Shown here: positions 24,944 through 32,600 of the stretch, piece by piece | Layout of the letters: each line of letters starts with the position of its first letter | Position numbering within the stretch: the first letter of the stretch is position 1 | Assembly: GCA_050741915.1 (NCBI GenBank) | Contig: JBOGEX010000015.1 | Coordinates: forward strand, 28,698-92,697 | Direction: 5' to 3' | From: JACCTH01 sp050741915 | GTDB taxonomy: Bacteria; Actinomycetota; Acidimicrobiia; Spongiisociales; ZC4RG35 | DNA length: 64,000 bases | The notes under the pieces: model-generated | What the model was told of the DNA's origin: nothing | The model's database searches: none | Seen by the model: only the letters and a program-made list of their open reading frames with translations | Program-made: the position numbers and the translations under genes

Positions 24944-25477
24944 GTGATTTATGTGGCCCTGCTCCGGGGGATCAACGTCGGTGGCAAGAACAAGGTGGAG
25001 ATGCCTCGTCTCAAGGCGACCTTTGAGACGGCAGGGATGAAAGACGTCACCACCTATATCAACTCCGGAAACGTCGTCTTCCGCGACGACCGGCGCCAGG
25101 CCGCCACCATCACCAAGGTGCTGGAAGAGGCGATCGAGCGGGATTTCGGGTTCTCGATCAAGGTGCTGATTCGGGATCAGCCGACGATCAAGAAACTGAT
25201 CAAGGCCCTCCCCGACGCCTGGAGCAACGACTCGAGAATGAGATGCGACGTGATGTTTCTCTGGGAAGCCTTCGACAGAAAAGACGTCCTGAAGGAACTG
25301 AGCTGGAAGCCCGAGATCGAGGACGTGGTCTATGTCCCCGGTGCGGTGATTTGGAGAATCGATCGTGCCAACGTCGCCCGGAGCGGAATGACCAAGATCA
25401 TTGGAACCGATCTCTACCGGGGAGTAACAATCCGCAACTGCAACACGGTTCGTAAGTTGGCGCAGTTGATGGACTGA
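24944..25477 (+). CDS. DUF1697 family protein
   Basis: 177 residues from GTG. The family signature opens the protein: YVALLRGINVGGKNKVEM, followed by TYINSGNVVF and later a C-terminal block ending NCNTVRKLAQLM. It is the full family length. DUF1697 is widespread and of unknown function, with a ferredoxin-like fold. It is co-directional with and 7 bp after the DinB-like gene. Confidence 0.9.
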   Translation: MIYVALLRGINVGGKNKVEMPRLKATFETAGMKDVTTYINSGNVVFRDDRRQAATITKVLEEAIERDFGFSIKVLIRDQPTIKKLIKALPDAWSNDSRMRCDVMFLWEAFDRKDVLKELSWKPEIEDVVYVPGAVIWRIDRANVARSGMTKIIGTDLYRGVTIRNCNTVRKLAQLMD

Positions 25478-25728
25478 CTTACCCGAGCCGATGGAAGCGG
25501 CCATGTATAAGGCTACGGAGCCGTGAATCTCGACATCGACAGATTCGAATGACCTTTGCATGATCTCGATCAAACCTTCTTGGGAATCTCCCAGATTGTC
25601 GAACGCAGGGCCTTCATGACATCAGCTTCGACGGTGACCACAGACCTCGCCAGCCGGCCGGTTGCCTACTCGAGAACCGTCGCATCACTTGTGGCCCAGT
25701 CATAACAACTAGCGACCACAGCTGGCGA

Positions 25729-25756
25729 TTGACATATTCCGATATAGGTATATAAT
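25729..25756 (+). promoter_or_regulatory. Consensus sigma-70 promoter, leaderless arsR
   Basis: TTGACA (25729-25734), a 16-bp spacer and TATAAT (25751-25756) match both consensus hexamers exactly, rare in this GC-rich window. The ATG of the arsR gene begins 7 bp beyond the -10, so the transcript should start at or beside the start codon. The A/T-rich spacer contains GATATAGGTATAT, a likely ArsR operator. The gap 25478-25728 otherwise shows no gene. Confidence 0.75.
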
Positions 25757-25762
25757 TGCAGC

Positions 25763-26119
25763 ATGGCAAGAGCAGCGACGACCACCGATGCGTTCAACGC
25801 CGTGGCGGAGCCCCGGCGGCGGCAGATCCTGGACGTCCTCGCCGGCGGGGAGCGCCCGGTGAACGATCTGGTCTCAGAGCTTGGCCTGGCCCAGCCGCAG
25901 GTGTCCAAGCACCTCAAGGTTCTCCGGGAGGTGGGTCTGGTGGAAGTACGGGACGAAGGACGGCAAAGGGTGTACCGGCTCAACGGCCGGCCGCTCCAAC
26001 CAATTCACGACTGGGTCAGGGAGTACGAACGGACCTGGAGCGAACGCTTCGACTCGTTGGACGAACTGTTGGAAGAACTCAAGGAAAAGGAGGAAGGAGA
26101 TGGGAACAGTGGCCAGTAG
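25763..26119 (+). CDS. ArsR-family regulator of an SRPBCC operon
   Basis: 118 residues. Winged HTH of ArsR type: FNAVAEPRRRQILDVL, then SELGLAQPQVSKHLKVLREVGLVEVRDEGRQRVYRL, followed by a C-terminal helix rich in E and K. No metal-binding cysteines. It is transcribed from a near-perfect promoter overlapping the probable operator, consistent with tight autorepression and strong derepression. The last 20 bp overlap the SRPBCC gene. It closely parallels the pair at 21943-22738. Confidence 0.9.
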   Translation: MARAATTTDAFNAVAEPRRRQILDVLAGGERPVNDLVSELGLAQPQVSKHLKVLREVGLVEVRDEGRQRVYRLNGRPLQPIHDWVREYERTWSERFDSLDELLEELKEKEEGDGNSGQ

Positions 26120-26597
26120 CGGAACAGCGGTGGTGACGCTTCCGTCGGATACAGAGATCAAGATCACAAGGGAGTTCGATGCGCCGAAGCACCTGGTCTA
26201 CAAGGCTCTCACGACGCCTGAGCTGATCAAGCGCTGGTGGTCGTCCAAAAGAGGCGAGGTCACCCTCGCCGAGGTCGACCTGCGAGTGGGCGGCAAGTGG
26301 CGCTACGTGATGGTGACCGAAGGTGGATTTGAGGTCGGCTTCCACGGTGAGTATCGGGAACTCGTCCCGAACGAACTCATCGTCAACACCGAGGTCTATG
26401 AAGGAATACCGAACGGCGAGGCGAACGCAGCGGTAAACAAGTACAAGTTGGTGGAGCAGGACGGCCGCACCACCCTCACCGTGTTGACCACGATGCCGAC
26501 CAAGGAAGGTCGCGACATGATTCTCGAGTCGGGCATGGAAGCCGGCATGCAGGACGCCTACGACCTACTGGAGGAAGTGGCGATCTCGCTCAAGTAG
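26100..26597 (+). CDS. SRPBCC (AHSA1-like) protein
   Basis: 165 residues from the ATG inside AAGGAGGAAGGAGATG, a strong ribosome site lying in the end of arsR. The sequence IKITREFDAPKHLVYKALTTPELIKRWW followed by VGGKWRYVM and VNTEVYEGIP is classic AHSA1 domain. The cavity should bind a small hydrophobic ligand; the partner ArsR may respond to that ligand or to stress. The following gene is convergent, the ribonucleotide reductase, 70 bp away. Confidence 0.9.
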   Translation: MGTVASSGTAVVTLPSDTEIKITREFDAPKHLVYKALTTPELIKRWWSSKRGEVTLAEVDLRVGGKWRYVMVTEGGFEVGFHGEYRELVPNELIVNTEVYEGIPNGEANAAVNKYKLVEQDGRTTLTVLTTMPTKEGRDMILESGMEAGMQDAYDLLEEVAISLK

Positions 26598-26667
26598 CTT
26601 GGATCCCGATTTTTCTGGGCTGGAACCGCTGTTCTACAACGGTCTCAGCCCAGAGATTTCCGCCGCC

Positions 26668-29600
26668 CTAGCTGCAGCCCAGCGAGTTGCCGCAGTTGAG
26701 GCACTTGTAACAAGAGCCGTTGCGGATGGTGATGTGGCCGCAGACGTCACAGAGGGGCGCGTCGCCCATCATGTCGCTCAAGGCTGTTTGCATCGCCCTA
26801 GTGCCGGCGTCCGGAGCACTGGCCGCAGCCACCCTCGCCACCGCTTCGGCTTTGGTCGCCACCGGTCCTTGGTCGAGAAACGTCACCGCCGAGGCGACCG
26901 CAGTCACATCTTGGTCGGCGACGGCGTCGGTGAGGTCGAGCTGGACTCCCGCATCGAGGGCGAGTCCCTTCTTTGGTTCGGGAAGATCGCCGTCTCGATT
27001 CGGTGGCACTTGCGCCAACTCGTCTCTCTGCAGGTACTCCACGGCCAGCGCCCGGAAGACGTAGTCGACGATCGAGTTGGCCATCTTGATGTTGGGATGG
27101 CCCTCGACCAGACCACGGGGTTCGAACGTCTGGAATGTGAAGGTGTCGACGAACTCCTCGAGCGGCACCCCGAACTGGAGGCCCTTGCTCACGGCGATGG
27201 CAAAGCAGGAGAGGATTCCCCGCAGGGTCGCCCCCTCCTTGGCCAGGTCGATGAAAACCTCGCCCAGGGTGCCGTCGTCGTACTCACCGGTGCGGAGGTA
27301 GACCTTGTGCCCTCCGATCCGTGCCTCCTGTGTGTAACCGCCGCGGCGGCCGGGGAGGACGAAGCGGGGCGGATGCATCCCCTGGCTGTAGGCCTGCGTA
27401 GGTGACATCCCCATCGGGATCTTCCCCCAAAGGATCTGCTTGTCGATCTCGTGCGCTCTCGTGACTTCCTCTGGCTCGTCCTCGGGTTGAGCGTCATCCG
27501 AACCCGCCGACAATGGCTGACTAGCCTTCGACCCGTCCCGATAGAGGGCCATGCACTTGACGCCGAGTTCGTAAGAAAGCAGGTAGCTCTCCTCGATATC
27601 TTCGATGGTCGCCTCGTTGGGCATGTTGATCGTCTTTGAGGCCGCCCCGCTCAAGAACGGCTGGGTAGCCGCCAGCATCCTGATGTGGCCGGTGTGGTGG
27701 ATGAGGCGGGAGCCGTTGCGACCGTTGCGGTTGGCGGTGTCGAAGACGGCCAGATGCTCATCACGCAGTTGAGGAGCGCCTTCGATCGTCTGCTGGCCGC
27801 ACACCCACTCGGTTGCCTCCCTGACCTCACGATTGGAGAAGCCAAGCGATCGGAGCAGGTCGAATTCGAAAGTGGCGTATTCGTGAAGCTCGAAGCCGAG
27901 ACGAAGCATCGCCTCCTCGCCCAAGACGAAGGGGTTGAAAGCGTGCTTCAACTCGAACACCGCCGGGAGCGCCTTCTCGATCTTTGCCAGGTCTTCTTCG
28001 TTGAAGCCCTTGGCCATGAGCGACTCCCGATTGATGTGCGGGGCGCCTTGAAGCGAGCTGGCGCCGACGATGAAACGCACGATCTCTTCAATCTGATCCT
28101 CGCCGTACAGGAGGTTGCGCAGGGCAGGCGCCACTGACTGGTTGACGATCTTGAAGTACCCACCGCCAGCGAGCTTCTTGAACTTGACCAGAGCGAAGTC
28201 AGGCTCGACCCCGGTGGTATCGCAATCCATCTGTAGTCCAATGGTGTTGTGGGAGACGAATCCATTGGCGACATAGGTGACGTTGGCGGGCACCGAGAGA
28301 TCGAACGTCGGTTGCTCTTCTCCCAAAGCGGCGTTCACGACCTCGTCAAAGATAAAGTCCGCCTGGGTGTGACTGGCATCGACTGACACGATCCAACCTG
28401 CTGACGAGTCCCGCAGGTGGGACGGCCGCCCGATTGCCAGTTCAACGTTCTGCAGATCGCGGGCGAGCCGCTCTGCGATCGATACTCCAATGAGGTGCGA
28501 CGCAAACGCTTTGTAGATCTCGGGGTTGTTGCTGGCGAGAATCTCGTCTGGAACACTTCCCTCGCCGGCGAAGGCCGCCAGCGCTCTGAGACGGGGCTTC
28601 GCCAAGAGGTTCAGCGTGACTCCGACTTCGCCCGTTGTTGGCACCTCTTCGCCGAACACCCTCTTGAGGAGCAATGCCACCTCAGTCGGGTTCGACCCCC
28701 CGATGCGAAGAGTTTCCTTCTCGACCGTCCCGAAACCGACGACGATCCCAATCAGCTCGGCCACATCGGCAGTGACCTCTCCTATGTCGGAGAGGCGGAC
28801 TACTCGCTCGTCGCCAACCAACTGCCCCAATTGCAAGGGCACGAGATCTGCCTTCTGAATCTCCCCGAAGCGCTTCCAGACCCATGAGCCATCAGACCCG
28901 ACCACCTTGATCCGGTGCGTCGGCGTACCATGGACTCGATAACCGCGTCTGGTGGTGACCGTGACCACCGGCTCCACGCCGTTGATATAGAAGTGACTGG
29001 CATTCTGGGGACCTTGGTCCGTGCCGACTTTGACGCCGAGGTCCTGCCACTGCTTTCCCTGCGCGTCGCCCAGCGAGCTGAGGCGGGTCAGACCCAGCTC
29101 GGTGGGAACGAGCGAGTCGCCGACCAGGCAGCCGGTGGGGGCGATGACAGAGACCTGGGCATTGCGGAAGCCGTGTCGTTCCCCCATGTCGAGGGCCAAG
29201 TCCCAGGACTGGCGGGCGGCGGTGAGAAGGTTTCCCGGACTGAGGTCGGGATTGATCCCCATTACGTAGTGCGATAACCCCTCGTATTCCTGCTGAGCAC
29301 TGTCATACGTTGCCCGCCGGTGGTTACGAATCACCCGCAGCATCGCCTCGCGGTTCTCGGCGAAACGGGGAAAGGCACCAACCGAGGCCGCCAGTTCAGC
29401 CGAAGTGGCGTAGGCGTAGCCGGTCAAGACAGCGGTGATCGCAGCGGACACCGCTCGCCCGGCGTCGGAGTCATAGGGCAAACCCATCCGCATCAAGAGC
29501 GTGCCCAAGTTGGCGTATCCGAGCCCAAGCGTTCGGTAGTCATATGAGCCTTGAGCGATCTCGCGCGAGGGGAAGTGCGCCATCGTCACCGAGATCTCGA

Positions 29601-32600
29601 GGGCGATGGTCCAAATTCGGATGGCGTGCTCGTAAGCCTCGGTATCAAAGACACCGGTCTTGTCGTCGTAGAACTTGATCAGATTGATCGAAGCGAGATT
29701 GCACGCGGTGTCATCAATAAAAACGTACTCCGAACAATTGCTCACAATTACAGATTCCGCCAAGTAGGAATGGTTTCTGGGTTCGGTCAGGTTGAAGGTT
29801 GTCTCCCAACCATCCTCGGAGCGAGACCGGAGCTTGACCCAGTGGCGAGTCGAATAGCGAATTGACTCAGCAAGCATCCTGCTGAGTAGGTCGCCCTTGT
29901 GCGAGAGGAATCCTATTGATAAGGCGAACTTCTCAAGATCGGTTCCCATTACCCGAAGATCGTGTGCTCGCTGTCCCGAGTACGAGCGTTCCTCGCCGGA
30001 CTTGGTTACGTAGACGAATGCGCCAGGCTGCGACTCCCTGTACACGTATATCGAGCCGTGTACACCAAAAGAATCGAGGAGCTGTTGCACTCCGCGGAGG
30101 AGTCCGAGCGAAATACTCCCAAGGCCAACGTAGCGAGTAGTCGAGCCGTTGCGAACACAGCCGTCAGCGTCGTAGAGGCCACGCAAGAAGGATGCGACAA
30201 TGGCCTTCGGTGCTTCGAAGATCGCCCAAGGAACCTTCTTCGTCCCAGCCCTGCCCCGACCCACGCCCAGCGCCTCTAGATAGTTCATGAAAGCGTGTCG
30301 ACCGAGTCGAAGTTGGTAAGTACCGTTTCCCATCTTCGTTGGCTTGGGAGCAACCCCACCGTTGATCTCAGTCAGCAGCCGGAGATGTTGAGGCATCACA
30401 GAGGTCTGCTCAGCCTCGGTTCCATAAACTGTCACCGCTGTGTCGTCGGTCAGGCTGCCATCGCCGATCAGCCACCCGAGGTAATGAGCAAACTCTTCGG
30501 TCCACTTTTCAGGAAGAACGACGGCGTTCTTGCGCGAGGACCAACTCTGGAAAGCGCGAGGATCGCTGGGAATCGGGATGGTCCAACTCGCCATTCCAAA
30601 GTCGATGTCGTGATCGAGTAACCGAACTTGATCCGTGTCCGATAGCTCGTCGGCTCGAACCCACCCGCGGTTGGCGGTCCACAGGCGGTGGTTGGGAGTC
30701 AGGCGTAGAACTCGACCATCGGAGAACTCGAGCCGCAGAATCTGATTCTTACCGGTGATCATGAACTGAGTCGGCGTGGTCAGACTGACCGTCTCTGCCG
30801 GAGTTCCACCTGTCGCGTCGTGGGTGTAGACCTGGAAGCTTTCGCCCTCAGTGACCCGACTGACCAAATCTCTGAACTGGATTAGACCTTTGTCGGTCGC
30901 GATCCGGGTATCACCAGGAAAACATGGGTTAGTGGCTCTGATCTTTCCGCCCGCCGGAGAGGTGTGCCACTCGTTGATGATCGTGTCGAACTGCACTCCG
31001 GGATCGGCGCAGGCCCAGGCGGCCTCGGCCACCTTGCGCCACAAGTCGCGGGCTTTGAGCGTCTTGCGAACCTTGCCCGACGTCCGCTCGCGCAGCTCCC
31101 AATCACCGTCACTGCGTACCGCTTCGATGAACTCGTTGGGAACCCGCACCGAGTTGTTCGAGTTCTGACCCGACACCGTGGCGTACGCCTCGCCGTTGAA
31201 ATCGGCCGGATAGCCACCGTGCTGGATGAGGACGCGAGCCTTGCCCTCCTCGTGCTTCTTCCAATCGATGAATTCTTCGACGTCGGGATGGTCGAGATCG
31301 AGGATCACCATTTTGGCTGCCCTACGCGTGGTGCCACCCGAGTTGTGCGTCACAAGACCATGGACGCTGTACTCATGAACGCCCTGGATAGTGAGATCGA
31401 AGACTGGTCCTTCCCCGGCGGGAGCAACACTGAGCTGCTGATAAGCGACATTGCCCAACGCAAAGCGATCGACCACCGAACCGGCCAACTCCTCAGGAAA
31501 ACGGGCCATCAGGGCCGAAGCTCGCAAGAGACTGAGGGACCGGGGCCGGGCATAACGGCAATAGGGAGCCAGCGCCCTTCTCAGGGAAGGCGACGCTTTC
31601 TGCCAAAGCTGATTCATCTCGCCGGCGATGTGGGGCAGGATCCATTGGGTTTCGTAGGGACTATCGGTCTTGCGAATGACGGCCGCGTCCAGCTTGGCCG
31701 ACTTCCTCTCTGAGATGAAGCCCACCAACTTGGCGAATCGTCGTACGCCTTCGCCTCCCACCACCCTGACGAGATGAATTGGGAGAATGCCTTTGGCGCT
31801 AGTTCTGATGTCCTGTCGCTTGACAGTCGAGGGGATACCAATTCCCAGCAGCAGCCGATGAACGTCGCGGGCCATCTGGCGACTGACGGTGGATAGCACG
31901 GGATAACCGTTATCGATGTGCCCGTCCGCTTCGAAAAGCCCGCTCAAAAACGCAGCCCGCACTGCAGCCGGCGATGACTTCACCAGATCCGGAATCGAGG
32001 TTTCGGTCGCTCTGCCCTTTCTCAAACCATTGGCATCGAGAAAGCGGATGACCTGTGATGAGGAGAACCGGACCGAAGCGGAGGCATCGCTTCGACCGTC
32101 CGCCCGGCGGTTGATGAAGATGTGGATTTTCGATCCGAACACCCCCTTTGAGATCGTGACGTACCGATCGAGCAGCTCAGGATCTTCATCCCCGATCTGA
32201 ATCGCCAAAAACTTGGCGCTGGGGATGCTGGTGATCGAGCCATCGCCTGACATCCAGCCCAACCAAAGCGCAAATCCCTCGTCAAGGACGGTCGGCAACT
32301 CATGCTCGATCTCGTTGTGATGGCCGAGGGCGATCGGCTTGAGTGCCTGGGCGGTGCCAAGACCCAACCCGGAGAGATCGACCAGTGCGTAGTCCTCATC
32401 GGTCAGGTCTTTGGCTTCCTTCCATCCCTCACCCGCAGCGTTACGGACCCAGAAGCGGTGTTCGGGGGTGCAGAGCATCTCGTCGCCGAGAGCCGTGGTA
32501 ATTCTCACTAAAGGCTGGACACCGTTGTCATGGACGGCGTCGATTTTCCGGGGGCCAAACCGGGTCATGACTCGTTGGCCGGGCGCAAGATCCTTGATCC

